Shown here: in pieces, positions 34,898-44,123 of the stretch | Layout: the number at the start of each line of letters is the position of its first letter | Position numbering within the stretch: position 1 is the stretch's first letter | DNA from: Ketogulonicigenium vulgare WSH-001 | GTDB taxonomy: Bacteria; Pseudomonadota; Alphaproteobacteria; Rhodobacterales; Rhodobacteraceae | Assembly (NCBI RefSeq): GCF_000223375.1 | Contig: NC_017384.1 | Span: 1,430,097-1,494,096, forward strand | Length of the DNA: 64,000 bases | Direction: 5' to 3' | Made by a program: the position numbers and the translations under genes | Notes under the pieces: generated by a model | Seen by the model: the letters and a program-made list of their open reading frames with translations, nothing else | Database searches by the model: none | Told to the model about the DNA's origin: nothing

Positions 34898-35618
34898 CAA
34901 CACCCCCCAGATAGGCCGCGACGACGGCAGGATCAGCCAGCACATCGTTTGTGGGGCCATCGGCGATCTTGCGCCCTGCGTTCATCACCACCGTGCGCGG
35001 GCACAGCGCCCGCACGGCTTCCATGATATGTTCCACCAGCATGATGGTCATCCCCCGCGCCTTTAGCGACAGGATCAGCGCGATGCCGACACGCAGCTCG
35101 GTCGGGTTCAGACCGGACAGCCATTCGTCGAGCAGCAGCAACTTTGGCGCGGCGCCAAGGGCACGGGCCAGCTCCATCCGTTTCTGATCGATATAGGTCA
35201 GATCGGCCGCATATTCGCCGCCCCGTCCCGCTAGGCCAACCTCGGCCAGCAAGGCCTCTGCCGCGCGGGCCGCATCATCGCCCCATAGGGGCTGCGCGCG
35301 AAACGCGAGCGCGGCAATGACATTTTCGGCCACCGTCAGGGATGGCAGGATGCGCACCAGTTGAAATGTCCGCGCCACCCCCAGCCGCGCAATGCGATGC
35401 GCAGGCAGGCCCGAGATTTGCACCCCGTCCAACTGTATACGACCCGCCGTCGCCGGCAGCGCGCCAGAGATCAGATTCATCACCGTCGTCTTGCCCGAAC
35501 CATTGGGGCCCAGCAGCGCCAGAATCTCGCCCTCGGCCACGGTAAAGGACAGATCATTCACCGCCATCAGACCGCCGAATTGTTTCTTTAATCCATCGAC
35601 TTGCAGCAGCACGGTCAT
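34890..35618 (-). CDS. livG: branched-chain amino acid-type ABC ATPase LivG
   Basis: The 242-residue ATPase has Walker A GPNGSGKTT, Walker B LLLLDEWLSGLN and the LVEHIMEAV segment typical of LivG. The ABC signature region reads LTYIDQKRMELARAL, the divergent form common in LivG proteins. It overlaps livM by four bases and livF by eight. Confidence 0.88.
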   Translation of the reverse strand: MTVLLQVDGLKKQFGGLMAVNDLSFTVAEGEILALLGPNGSGKTTVMNLISGALPATAGRIQLDGVQISGLPAHRIARLGVARTFQLVRILPSLTVAENVIAALAFRAQPLWGDDAARAAEALLAEVGLAGRGGEYAADLTYIDQKRMELARALGAAPKLLLLDEWLSGLNPTELRVGIALILSLKARGMTIMLVEHIMEAVRALCPRTVVMNAGRKIADGPTNDVLADPAVVAAYLGGVDA

Positions 35619-36541
35619 TGCAGCCTCCTGCGGCGCGCAAAGGCGCTCTCGACCAGCGCCAGCACGCCTTTGGGCACCAAAAAGACGATCGTGATGAACA
35701 ATAGGCCCAGAATGATCGCATAATGGTTCGGGAAATTCGCGCTAAGCCATTCGAACAGCAAAAACAACGGGATCGCGCCCAAGATCGGCCCCCACAGACG
35801 ATGCGCCCCACCTAGCAGCGCCATGATCACCGTCAGGAAAGATGTTGTCGGATTGAACACCATCGCAGGCTCGACATAGGTCCAGCGCGGCGCCTGGATC
35901 GCGCCGACCAGCGTGATCAGCGTGGCCGAGATGACAAACAGCGCCAGTTTTGCGCCTGCGATATTGATGCCCGTATGCGCCGCCACCGCCTCATCATCCC
36001 CGATTACCCGCAGCGCAAGACCGAGGCGCGAGCGTGCGATCAGCCAGCCGATCAGAAAGGTCAGCGCACACAGCGCCAAAAGCTGCCAATAGATCTGCTG
36101 CGCTGTGATCGGCAAAAAGATATAGCGGCCCAGCGTGCCGGTGACATTCACCTCGTACCAGGTGACCAATTGCCGGACGAGTTCGGCAAGGCCAAAGGAA
36201 AAGATCACGAAATAGACGCCTGCAAGGCGCAGCGTTGCCAGCCCCACGACCAGCGCCACAGCACCCCCCACCAGTGCGGCGGTGATCAGCACCATCGGAT
36301 AGGGCATCGCCTCGGACAGGACGGCGACGGTATAGGCGCCGATCCCGAAAAACGCGACGGTGGCCAGCGAGATATACCGCGTCGGCCCCGAAAACAGCGC
36401 CCAGGCGGTCGCCAGAGTGACATAGCCTGTCATCCCCAGCAGCAGCCCCACACCATAGGCATCAAGCTGGCTGGGCAACCACGCCAGCATGACCAGCGCA
36501 AGGGCGGCCAGTCCAAGGCCGGTCAGGGTGCGCGCGCTCAT
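35615..36541 (-). CDS. livM: branched-chain amino acid-type ABC permease LivM
   Basis: The 308-residue membrane protein has about nine hydrophobic segments, with the family motifs YISLATVAFFGIGAY and LGLALRVIGDDEAVAAHTGI. The start at 36541 gives a four-base overlap with livH. Its C-terminus continues directly into livG with an ATGA overlap. Confidence 0.88.
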   Translation of the reverse strand: MSARTLTGLGLAALALVMLAWLPSQLDAYGVGLLLGMTGYVTLATAWALFSGPTRYISLATVAFFGIGAYTVAVLSEAMPYPMVLITAALVGGAVALVVGLATLRLAGVYFVIFSFGLAELVRQLVTWYEVNVTGTLGRYIFLPITAQQIYWQLLALCALTFLIGWLIARSRLGLALRVIGDDEAVAAHTGINIAGAKLALFVISATLITLVGAIQAPRWTYVEPAMVFNPTTSFLTVIMALLGGAHRLWGPILGAIPLFLLFEWLSANFPNHYAIILGLLFITIVFLVPKGVLALVESAFARRRRLQ

Positions 36542-37413
36542 GCCCGGCCCCCTTTGCCGAACAGGCCCGAGGGGCGCCACAGAAGCACGGCCAGAAAGAT
36601 CGCATAGGTCGCGGCAAGGGTCAGGCCCGGGTCGATATAGGTCGCAACGAATGTCTCGACGAGGCCCAGCATCAGCCCCGCGACCAGCGCGCCAAGCAGG
36701 TTGCCCTGCCCGCCCATAATGACGATGATCAGCGCCTTCATCGCGAAAACCACCCCCATCGAGGCGTTGAACGTTTGGTACATCGAGATCATGATCCCGC
36801 CCGCCGCCGCCAGCACCATCCCCAGCGCAAAGGCAAGGCGCGCCATATGGTTCACATTGATCCCGACCAGCGGGGCGGCTTCAGGCGCAACCGCCACCGC
36901 GCGGATCGCTGTGCCCCAGCGCGTGCGCGCAAGTACCATATAAAGCGCGCCGCCGATCACAACAGCCAGCACAAAGGCCAGAAGCCGATTGGCCGCGATG
37001 CTTGCCCCCAGAATATTCACCCCGAAATTCATATAGCTATAGCTGGTGTAATTCGCGCCGAACGTCACCAGCATCACGCCTTGAACGACGAACATCAGCC
37101 CAAAGGTCGCAAGGATCGCATCCACATCCAGCGCACCGGTCTTGCCTGATCGTTTGACCAATGGCTGCATCATCACGCCATAAAGGACATAGCCGACAAC
37201 AAAAGCCGCAGGCAGCACCAGCAACATACCGACCAGCGGGCTGATGCCATAAGCCGTGAACAGCACGAAAGCGCAAAAGGCAGCGAAGATCACGAACTCG
37301 CCATAGGCAAGGTTCATGATGCGCGAAATGCCGTATTGCAGCGTCAGCCCCATCGCCACCAGCGCATAGGTTCCCCCCAGCACAAGGCCCGAAATCAGCG
37401 CGGTCAAAAGCAT
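36538..37413 (-). CDS. livH: branched-chain amino acid-type ABC permease LivH
   Basis: The 291-residue permease starts MLLTALISGLVLGGTYALVA and contains NLAYGEFVIFAAF, MGGQGNLLGALVAGLMLG and the conserved RAVAVAPEAAPLVGINV loop, all LivH features. The ATG at 37413 is preferred to an in-frame start six codons earlier. It follows the binding protein gene by 99 bases, a gap that may carry processing or termination signals. Confidence 0.88.
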   Translation of the reverse strand: MLLTALISGLVLGGTYALVAMGLTLQYGISRIMNLAYGEFVIFAAFCAFVLFTAYGISPLVGMLLVLPAAFVVGYVLYGVMMQPLVKRSGKTGALDVDAILATFGLMFVVQGVMLVTFGANYTSYSYMNFGVNILGASIAANRLLAFVLAVVIGGALYMVLARTRWGTAIRAVAVAPEAAPLVGINVNHMARLAFALGMVLAAAGGIMISMYQTFNASMGVVFAMKALIIVIMGGQGNLLGALVAGLMLGLVETFVATYIDPGLTLAATYAIFLAVLLWRPSGLFGKGGRA

Positions 37414-37512
37414 ATCGCCCCCCGGCCGCACGCGCGGTCTGTCAGAATTTTCATAGCGTCGCGAACTCGCAAAATTAGGTGCCCCTTCCGGACGCGCCGG
37501 AAGGGGACGGGC

Positions 37513-38736
37513 CTAGTTGGCCCAGGGTTGCTTTGGCACGATCGCGGCGCTTGCACCGGGGCGATCGGTGGGTTCAATGGCGACGAAGGTGCCGTCCTGC
37601 CATTGACCTGTCAGCCACAGGTCACGCAGTTGATTGTTCTGCAGCTGCGTCTCGCCCAGGATCGTGGTGAAGCTGCCGGATGCGATTTCAGCCGAGACCG
37701 CATCGCGATCAAGGCCCGCGCGCTTGATCGCCTCTTGCAAGATCTCGAGGCCGGCATAGGTGATCATCGAGGCCCATGAATCGGGCGGCTGGCCGGCAAA
37801 GGCCTCGTGCCGCGCGCGGTAATCCATCATCGCCGCATTCGACGTGTCGATACCGCCAAGGCTCATGACCCCCTCAGCATTCGCCCCGTTTGCGCCCAGA
37901 TAGGTCGGGAACGGCGCGCCGACGCCCAGATAGAACACCGCCGGATTATAATCCGCGACCTGTGCCTGCTGCGTCAGCGCAAAGGTGTCGGGCGGATAGG
38001 AAAAGGCGACAAAGGCCGTCGCGCTCGAGGATTTCGCCTCGTTCAGCATCGGCGAGAAATCTGTGGTGCCGGGCGGATAGGTGCGGTCCATCACGATATT
38101 CAGACCGGCGGCCGCAAAAGCGGGCCGCGCGGCATTGATCAGATCGATCCCAAACCCATCCGCAACCGAGATAATGGCGACATCGCCGTTCATCACGCCC
38201 GAGGCGGTGGCAGTCGCCAGCACATCGGCCAATCCGCCCGCGTAATCCGCGCCGCCGCCCAGCAACCAAAAGCTGCGCGGCCAGCGCTGCGCGAATTCAT
38301 CGGCACGATCCGTGACCGAGGCCGAGGCCAGTTGCGGATAGCCAAACCGATCCAGCAGCGGCGCCACCGCAAGGTTGAACCCCGTACCCCAGGGCGAGAG
38401 GATGAAATCCACTTGGTCCTGCGTCGCCAGACGCTCGATCGCGCGGACCACTTCCTCGGTCGAGGATCGGTCGTCATATTCGACCACCTCAATCGGCAAG
38501 CGCGTGCCGTCGGGCAGTTCCAGCCCGCCCGCCGCATTCACTTCGCTGACCCACAGGCGATAATTGGGCAAGGTTGTGATCCCTGCCCCGCCGGCATTGC
38601 CGCCAGTCAGCGAAACCGCATAGCCGATCTTGATGGATGTTTGTTGCGCCGATGCGGAAAAGCCCGTCATCGCCGCAGCGACGGCGATGGTCGCACCAAA
38701 AGAGCGCAGGGCAAGCCTGCGCGAAAACATGATCAT
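37513..38736 (-). CDS. ABC transporter binding protein, LivK/HAAT family
   Basis: The 407-residue type I binding protein has a signal peptide (an RRLALRSFG start suggesting possible Tat export, then ATIAVAAAMTGFSASA) and KIGYAVSLTGGNAGGAG at the mature N-terminus. GGGAGGG lies just upstream of the ATG at 38736. It heads the livKHMGF-aldehyde dehydrogenase operon, divergent from an AraC-type regulator. Similar proteins bind aromatic acids, urea-type amides or branched-chain amino acids; which applies here is unknown. Confidence 0.85.
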   Translation of the reverse strand: MIMFSRRLALRSFGATIAVAAAMTGFSASAQQTSIKIGYAVSLTGGNAGGAGITTLPNYRLWVSEVNAAGGLELPDGTRLPIEVVEYDDRSSTEEVVRAIERLATQDQVDFILSPWGTGFNLAVAPLLDRFGYPQLASASVTDRADEFAQRWPRSFWLLGGGADYAGGLADVLATATASGVMNGDVAIISVADGFGIDLINAARPAFAAAGLNIVMDRTYPPGTTDFSPMLNEAKSSSATAFVAFSYPPDTFALTQQAQVADYNPAVFYLGVGAPFPTYLGANGANAEGVMSLGGIDTSNAAMMDYRARHEAFAGQPPDSWASMITYAGLEILQEAIKRAGLDRDAVSAEIASGSFTTILGETQLQNNQLRDLWLTGQWQDGTFVAIEPTDRPGASAAIVPKQPWAN

Positions 38737-38902
38737 GATATCCCTCCCTCAGCCACGGGGCTTGCCCGTAAAGCCACCGGTCGCGGCGCATCCCTCCTCG
38801 AACGCGCCCCACCGATCCGCAGGCTACACGATCAAAACCACGATCATAATATACAAATTTCGGAGTTTCTGGTACTTTTGCGGCAATTACGTTGGAGGGA
38901 TC

Positions 38903-39781
38903 ATGACCTTGCGCCCAACCCATAGTCATCTGGACATGCTGCAAGAGGTTGCGGCGCAGGTCATTGCGACCACACTCGATACCGCGGCATGGCGTATGCT
39001 GGGCCGCCGCAACCGTATCTTTGTCCTCAGCGCGGGCACGGGCAGTATCACCTACAAGGGCGAGAGCCATCTGTTGGCCGCGCCCGGCCTGGTCTGGGTG
39101 CCGGCGGGCGCACCGGCGCAGCTCAGTCTGGATGCGGGCAGCAAGGGCGCGTGGCTGGCCATCAGCGACCGCGCGATTTTACAGGTCGATCTGGCGGGAA
39201 ATATCGCCGAGGATATGCGCCGCTTTGCACAGCGCCCCCAGTTCGGCCGCAAAATCAGCCGCGAAATGGCGGCGCGGCTGATCGGGCTGATGGCATTGAT
39301 GGCCGAGGAATTGCAGCGCAGCGAGGCCGGTATGCAGGAGATGATCCGGCATCACCTGTCGATCCTTGCCATATTGCTGTGGCGCGGATCGGATCTGCGC
39401 CCGATTGCGGCACGCCCCGCCCCGCGCGTGATTTTCAGCGAATTTTTGCGGCTGGTCGATCAGCATATGCGGGCGCATTGGCGCGTATCGGATTATGCCC
39501 GCTATCTGGGCGTCAGCATTGATCGTCTGACCAGCACCGTGCAGCGCGACACAGGTCAGCCGCCTCTGGCGATCATCCACACCCGCCTACATGCCGAGGC
39601 CTGCCAGATGCTGGAGACATCGGCCATGCAGATCGCCGAGATTTCAGCCAGCCTCGGATTTCCAGATCCGGCCTATTTCTCGCGTTTTTTCAAACGCATA
39701 TCTGGATATTCTCCACGGGACTACCGCAACGGCCTCTACCGCGAGGTGACCTCTGGCCAGGCCTGGGCAGCCTGGCCATAG
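38903..39781 (+). CDS. AraC-family regulator
   Basis: The 292-residue protein has an N-terminal cupin-like sensing domain and a C-terminal double helix-turn-helix (VSDYARYLGVSIDRLTSTVQ, then QIAEISASLGFPDPAYFSRF and FKRISGYSPRDYRN). GGAGGG precedes the ATG at 38903. It is divergent from the Liv-type operon and presumably activates it. A decayed copy of its 3' part (about 90% identical by eye) lies at 62343-62527. Confidence 0.87.
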   Translation: MTLRPTHSHLDMLQEVAAQVIATTLDTAAWRMLGRRNRIFVLSAGTGSITYKGESHLLAAPGLVWVPAGAPAQLSLDAGSKGAWLAISDRAILQVDLAGNIAEDMRRFAQRPQFGRKISREMAARLIGLMALMAEELQRSEAGMQEMIRHHLSILAILLWRGSDLRPIAARPAPRVIFSEFLRLVDQHMRAHWRVSDYARYLGVSIDRLTSTVQRDTGQPPLAIIHTRLHAEACQMLETSAMQIAEISASLGFPDPAYFSRFFKRISGYSPRDYRNGLYREVTSGQAWAAWP

Positions 39782-39938
39782 ACCTTCCGTGAAATACCGC
39801 GCGACATGATTTGAAAGGCACGCCGCGCCGCCGCAAAACTGCGCGAATGACCACCCTTCGCTTTTCATGTGGCGATACCGCCCAGCGCTGGACCCGGCCG
39901 GCGGGCCACCCTCGGCAGTGGCACACCATGGCCTTGCG

Positions 39939-40841
39939 TTAGACGCTTACAGTTTCGCCATCCGCAGGGATCAGCAGGCGGGTGTCAAAGCCATTCGCTT
40001 TTGCATAATCGTACAGGGTCTGACGGCTCAGGATGCAATGGTTGATCGCCTCCATATGGCTTGCGATCAATATGGCATTGGGCGCGGCGCGGTGGACGGC
40101 AACGGCGTCCTCCAACCCCATGATGATGGGATCATAGCCCATGAACACCGCATTGCCGATGTTCAGAACGATAGCGTCGGGCTGGTGACTGTCGATCGCT
40201 GTCTGCACGTGGTCGTTCCAGATCGTGTCGCCCGCGATATAAAGGGTCGCGTATTGCGGATGGCTGAAGACAACGCCACAGACTTCACCAAGGGGAATGA
40301 CGTCCAGCGTCGCGTCTGTTCCGTGCTGACCGCCGGTTTTGCAAAGACCAATACCATTGAATTGCGACTGCTGGGTCAGCACCCGAACATCGGTGAAACC
40401 TTCATTGCGGATTTTGTCCGCGTCTTCCTCGTTCTGGGCAAACAGCGGCATGTCTTTTGGAAGCGCGGCGCTGGCGGCTGCGTCCCAATGATCCTCGTGA
40501 AGATGGGTGACGATCACGGCATCCACGGCAATCAGCTGCTCTTGCGCAATAGGAAGCGGAACAAGCGGATTGGCGAGTTGGCTACTGGCGGACCCGGCAA
40601 AGCCGGGGAATGCTCCCTGTGCCGCGAAGAGCGGGTCGATAAGGAACTTTGTGTTAGCATATTCGACCACCAGCGTCGCGTTGCGGACTTGGGTGATCTG
40701 CACCGGTTTTTTTGTCATCGTCGTATTCGCCATGAGAGGAGAGATCGTTGTCAAGGAGGTGGCTGCAATTGCGCCGCCGCTGGCTGCAAGAAGTTGTCGT
40801 CGCGACAGAGCGGTGGGTTCGTCACTATCCATGTGGGTCAT
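39939..40841 (-). CDS. metallo-beta-lactamase-fold hydrolase with Tat-like signal (UlaG/YycJ-related)
   Basis: The 300-residue protein starts with a twin-arginine-like leader (ALSRRQLLAASGGAIAATSL) and continues into a beta-lactamase fold. Its metal motif is VTHLHEDHWD, with a later GDTIW (Asp ligand) and ASHMEAINH (His ligand). The family includes ascorbate-6-phosphate lactonase UlaG and many uncharacterised hydrolases. It is encoded 113 bases downstream of, and in the same direction as, the GlxA-type regulator gene, probably under its control. The substrate is unknown; a sugar-lactone role is possible given the organism but unproven. Confidence 0.78.
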   Translation of the reverse strand: MTHMDSDEPTALSRRQLLAASGGAIAATSLTTISPLMANTTMTKKPVQITQVRNATLVVEYANTKFLIDPLFAAQGAFPGFAGSASSQLANPLVPLPIAQEQLIAVDAVIVTHLHEDHWDAAASAALPKDMPLFAQNEEDADKIRNEGFTDVRVLTQQSQFNGIGLCKTGGQHGTDATLDVIPLGEVCGVVFSHPQYATLYIAGDTIWNDHVQTAIDSHQPDAIVLNIGNAVFMGYDPIIMGLEDAVAVHRAAPNAILIASHMEAINHCILSRQTLYDYAKANGFDTRLLIPADGETVSV

Positions 40842-40954
40842 AACCTTTTTGCTGCTTCACTGTTCGAAGCCCGCCATGACTTAATTGACAAAAACCGACG
40901 CGGCAGGTGGCGCAACCGACAAACTACGGGGCGATCTCGCCACAACGGGGACCA

Positions 40955-41917
40955 TCATGTGCGCAAGCGTTTGCGGTAATCGCCGGGCGACAATCCGATG
41001 ATGCGGGTGAACACCTTCCTGAAAGCGCCGGGGTCGCTATAGCCCACGTCCCAAGCAATCTGGTCGATCGATTGGCTGCCCGCCTGCAACAACTCCTGCG
41101 CCCTGCCAACGCGGATACGCTGGAAATATTCAGTGGTGGTCAGCCCGGTGGCCTTCTTAAACCGCCGCAGAAAGGTCCGACCTTCAAGGCCCGCAACATT
41201 TGCCAGCCGCTCCACGTCGCCTTCCTTTGCGCTAGTCGCCTGCAGCCAGTGCTGCACCTTCAAAATGGCAGCGTCACCGTGATTCAGGCGCGGCGCAAAA
41301 GTGCTGGAGTAGCGCTGCTCACGGTGCGGGGGATCGACCAACAGCGATCTGGCTGTCTCGGCCATTATGGCGGGACCAAGTAGCCGATCCACGATCCGCA
41401 GGCCAAGGTCGATCCAGGACATGGCGCCGCCTCCGGTCATAATGTCGCCGTCCTCGACGATGACCTGATCGGCATCAAGCGCAACTTTTGGAAATCGCGC
41501 ACGCAGATATGCATCGACAGTCCAGTGGGTCGTTATCCGTCGCCCATCAAGCAAACCCGTCTCAGCCAAAAGGAACGATCCCGTGCAGACCGAACCCAAA
41601 GCCGTTCCGCCCCCATGGCGCTGCCTGAGCCAAGGGGCATAGACTTGTGCGACCTCGGGCGTGATCGGTACCCCGAATGCGGGTGGAACGACCAGCACCG
41701 CAGGCTCACTTTCAGCCAAGGGGAAGCTGTCAAAGACGCGGGCCGGCGCGCCATCATCCTCCGTCGTCTTCCAGTGGCTGATCCGGATGGTTTTTGCCGC
41801 ATCCTTGCCATTGACGTGGTTCGCCATCTCGAAAAGGTCGGTCATTCCAAGAACCGATGCCATCTGGACGCCGGGATAGATCAGCAACCCGACTTCAAGA
41901 ACCTCATTTTGAGACAT
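40955..41917 (-). CDS. GlxA-family regulator (DJ-1/PfpI domain plus AraC helix-turn-helix)
   Basis: The 320-residue protein has an N-terminal class I glutamine-amidotransferase-like domain (VGLLIYPGVQ; the LGSVCTGSFLLAETGLLDGR elbow with Cys) and a C-terminal AraC DNA-binding domain (QIAWDVGYSDPGAFRKVFTR, GLSPGDYRKR). The start at 41917 follows GGGGTGAA; the longer open frame upstream reads as alanine-rich intergenic sequence. Members regulate catabolism of nitrogenous compounds. It lies divergent from the deacetylase operon and may control it or the metallohydrolase gene. Confidence 0.86.
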   Translation of the reverse strand: MSQNEVLEVGLLIYPGVQMASVLGMTDLFEMANHVNGKDAAKTIRISHWKTTEDDGAPARVFDSFPLAESEPAVLVVPPAFGVPITPEVAQVYAPWLRQRHGGGTALGSVCTGSFLLAETGLLDGRRITTHWTVDAYLRARFPKVALDADQVIVEDGDIMTGGGAMSWIDLGLRIVDRLLGPAIMAETARSLLVDPPHREQRYSSTFAPRLNHGDAAILKVQHWLQATSAKEGDVERLANVAGLEGRTFLRRFKKATGLTTTEYFQRIRVGRAQELLQAGSQSIDQIAWDVGYSDPGAFRKVFTRIIGLSPGDYRKRLRT

Positions 41918-42095
41918 GTCAATTTCACCCCGAACGATGCCGATAGCCCCTCCTAATGGCGCAGCTGCGGCGGAGTATCTAGCCCGGGCGGCGTTCAATA
42001 ATGGCCGCCGTTGTGCAGCCTCGCAGCCGGCGGTCAAGGCAGCCTGTGCCATCGGGGCGCCCTACGCACAGCCGAGAGTCGCGGTTTGCAGCGCC

Positions 42096-42133
42096 ACGCG
42101 TCAATCTGCCCGAATTTTATACATCTGACGCGT
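42096..42133. promoter_or_regulatory. 8-bp inverted repeat spaced three helical turns
   Basis: ACGCGTCA (42096-42103) and TGACGCGT (42126-42133) are perfect inverted copies whose starts are 30 bases apart, so both would face the same side of the DNA. Position between the GlxA-type regulator gene and its divergent neighbour suggests autoregulation or control of the deacetylase operon. Confidence 0.5.
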
Positions 42134-42182
42134 TTTATTTCCCAAACAAGCGCTGAACCCTTGTCGCTATCGTGGGTTGGCG

Positions 42183-42208
42183 AATACAAAACACTTGTTT
42201 TAATCAAC
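42183..42208 (-). promoter_or_regulatory. shared 26-bp operator, copy 1 (inverted)
   Basis: Read on the minus strand this site matches the copy at 47352-47377 at 19 of 26 positions, including TTAAAACAA and TGTTT. It lies 16 bases before the start of the deacetylase-MFS-amidase operon. A TetR protein encoded beside the third copy (54165-54902) is the likely binder. This is the weakest of the three copies. Confidence 0.5.
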
Positions 42209-42223
42209 AGTTCGCGATCTGCC

Positions 42224-43165
42224 ATGCCCCAGTCCACAAACACTTCGTCTCCGATGCGCTCGGACACCGGCCAATACAGGTTCGCCCCGATGCGCGGACG
42301 CCCGCGCCTGCACTGGCCCGGCAATGCACGCATGGCGTTTTGGGTTGCGCCGAATATCGAGCATTACGAACTCGATCCGCCCGTGAACCCCAACCGCAGC
42401 CCCTATGCGCGCGTGCAGCCTGATGTGCTGAATTACGGCTGGCGCGATTATGGCAATCGGGTCGGTTTCGAACGCATGGCCCGTGTGATGGCCGACCGTG
42501 GCATCCGCGGCTCGGTTTCGCTTTCGGTCGCGGTGATTGAACATTTCCCCGACATTATCGCGCAATGCAATGATTTGGGCTGGGAGATGTTCAGCCACGG
42601 CGTTTACAACACACGCTATTTCTACGGTATGACCGAGGATCAGCAGCGGCAGGTTATCCGCGATAGCCGCGAGTCGCTGGCGCGTGTCGGACAGACTTTG
42701 GATGGCTGGCTGACACCCGCGATCACGCCCAGCCTTGCGACGCAGGATCTGCTGGCCGAGGAAGGCGTGCGCTATACGTTGGACTATTTCCACGACGACC
42801 AGCCGATGCCGGTGAAAGTCCGCAACGGCCGCCTGATCTCGGTGCCTTATTCGATCGAAATGAATGACGTGCCGATGGTGAACTGGCAAAATGCATCCCC
42901 CACTGCGATGCTGGACAGTCTAAAGGCGCAGTTCGATCGCCTTTATGCCGAAGGCGCAGGCAATCCCAATGTCATGTGCTTTGCCACGCATCCCTTTTTG
43001 TTGGGACAGCCGCATCGGATCTCGGTTCTGACCGAATTTCTGGATTACGTGAAAAGCCACGATCAGGTCTGGTATCCGACCGCGCGCGAGATTGCTGATT
43101 ACTATTACACCCACCATTACGACCGCGTGAACACGTGGCTCGCCAGTCTGGAGGAGAGCGCATGA
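42224..43165 (+). CDS. polysaccharide deacetylase-family hydrolase (PuuE/allantoinase-like)
   Basis: The 313-residue NodB-like protein has the segments YGWRDYGNRVGFERMARVMA, WEMFSHGVYNTRYFYG (Ser124-His125-Gly126, a metal-ligand position) and FATHPFLLGQPHR (His256). These match cofactor-light allantoinases and related amidohydrolases more than chitin deacetylases. The start is uncertain: ATGs at 42224 and 42254 both lack a clear ribosome site, and the frame is open far upstream. The stop overlaps the next gene by four bases (ATGA). Context with an amidase and an isochorismatase-fold hydrolase suggests it opens or deacylates a C-N compound. Confidence 0.75.
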   Translation: MPQSTNTSSPMRSDTGQYRFAPMRGRPRLHWPGNARMAFWVAPNIEHYELDPPVNPNRSPYARVQPDVLNYGWRDYGNRVGFERMARVMADRGIRGSVSLSVAVIEHFPDIIAQCNDLGWEMFSHGVYNTRYFYGMTEDQQRQVIRDSRESLARVGQTLDGWLTPAITPSLATQDLLAEEGVRYTLDYFHDDQPMPVKVRNGRLISVPYSIEMNDVPMVNWQNASPTAMLDSLKAQFDRLYAEGAGNPNVMCFATHPFLLGQPHRISVLTEFLDYVKSHDQVWYPTAREIADYYYTHHYDRVNTWLASLEESA

Positions 43166-44109
43166 GCGCGAACCTGCAACCCGTTCCGCCCGGCTATACC
43201 GATTATCCGCTGCGCCAACATGCAAAAATGGATCACAACCTTTACGACTGGCGCAACAGCCTGACACAGCCCGTTCTGCGCTGGCCAGGCCAGCAGCGGA
43301 TCGGCCTGTGGGTGCAATTGGCGGTCGAGTGGTTCCCGCTTGATATTGCCAAAAAGCCCTTTCTGCCCATCGGTGCGCCAGCCCGCCCCTATCCGGACAC
43401 GCAAACCTATACCCAGCGCGATTACGGAAATCGCATTGGCATCTATCGGCTGATGGATGCGTTCAAGGCAGCGGGCATCACGCCGACGGCCTTTGTGAAC
43501 GCCCGCCTCGCACAGCGCTATCCGATGCTGATGCGCGACATCATCGCCGAAGGTTATGAGATTGCTGCCGCAAGCCTGGATGCAGGTACGATCCATCACG
43601 CCGGGTTGGACATCGCGGCAGAGCGCGCCGTGATCTTGGAAACGTTGGATATTTTTAAATCCTTCGAACTGTCGCCCCGGGCGTGGCATTCGCCCTCGTG
43701 GTCGCAATCGCATCATACCGCCCAATTGCTGGTCGAGGCGGGCATCACGGAAATGGCCGATTGGCCCAATGACGAGCTGCCCTATCCGTTCGAAACGCCC
43801 GCCGGCCAAATTCTGTCGCTGCCCGGCGCCTATGATCTGTCCGATCGCGCCATTTTGATCGAGCGCGGCAACACCGTGGCCGATTTCAACGATCAGATTC
43901 TGCGCGCGCATCGTCAGTTGCAAAGCGAAACCGAGACAGGTCAGCATCGCCTGCTGACGATCAACCTCTCGCCTTGGGTCATGGGACAGCCCTATCGTAT
44001 CGCGGCGCTTGAAAAACTGCTGCAAACGCTAGTGGCAGACCCCGCAACCCGGCCCGTGACGATTGCCGATATTCGCGGTGCCATGCTGCCGACCCACCCG
44101 GCCGAATAG
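43162..44109 (+). CDS. polysaccharide deacetylase-family protein lacking metal histidines, paralogue of the upstream gene
   Basis: The 315-residue protein is a paralogue of the preceding one (YGNRIGIYRLMDAFKAAGI; MGQPYRIAALEKLLQ). Where the first has Ser-His-Gly, this has AASLDAG (around residue 138-142), and where the first has THP, this has LSP (Ser270). It therefore seems to have lost two conserved histidines and may be a non-catalytic partner or have a changed activity. Its ATG overlaps the preceding stop, favouring a heteromeric pair. Family membership is sure, function is not. Confidence 0.75.
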   Translation: MSANLQPVPPGYTDYPLRQHAKMDHNLYDWRNSLTQPVLRWPGQQRIGLWVQLAVEWFPLDIAKKPFLPIGAPARPYPDTQTYTQRDYGNRIGIYRLMDAFKAAGITPTAFVNARLAQRYPMLMRDIIAEGYEIAAASLDAGTIHHAGLDIAAERAVILETLDIFKSFELSPRAWHSPSWSQSHHTAQLLVEAGITEMADWPNDELPYPFETPAGQILSLPGAYDLSDRAILIERGNTVADFNDQILRAHRQLQSETETGQHRLLTINLSPWVMGQPYRIAALEKLLQTLVADPATRPVTIADIRGAMLPTHPAE

Positions 44110-44123
44110 ACGGCAGCATCGGC

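Larger units (their letters stand above)
41918..42223. other. 306-bp divergent intergenic region with two kinds of operator
   Basis: This gap between the GlxA-type gene and the first deacetylase gene carries no gene. It contains the widely spaced inverted repeat at 42096-42133 and the shared 26-bp site at 42183-42208. A possible promoter toward the deacetylase has TTGTCG (42161-42166) and ATACAA (42184-42189), 17 bases apart, which would put the 26-bp site over the -10 box. The first 150 bases are GC-rich and show nothing recognisable. Confidence 0.5.
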
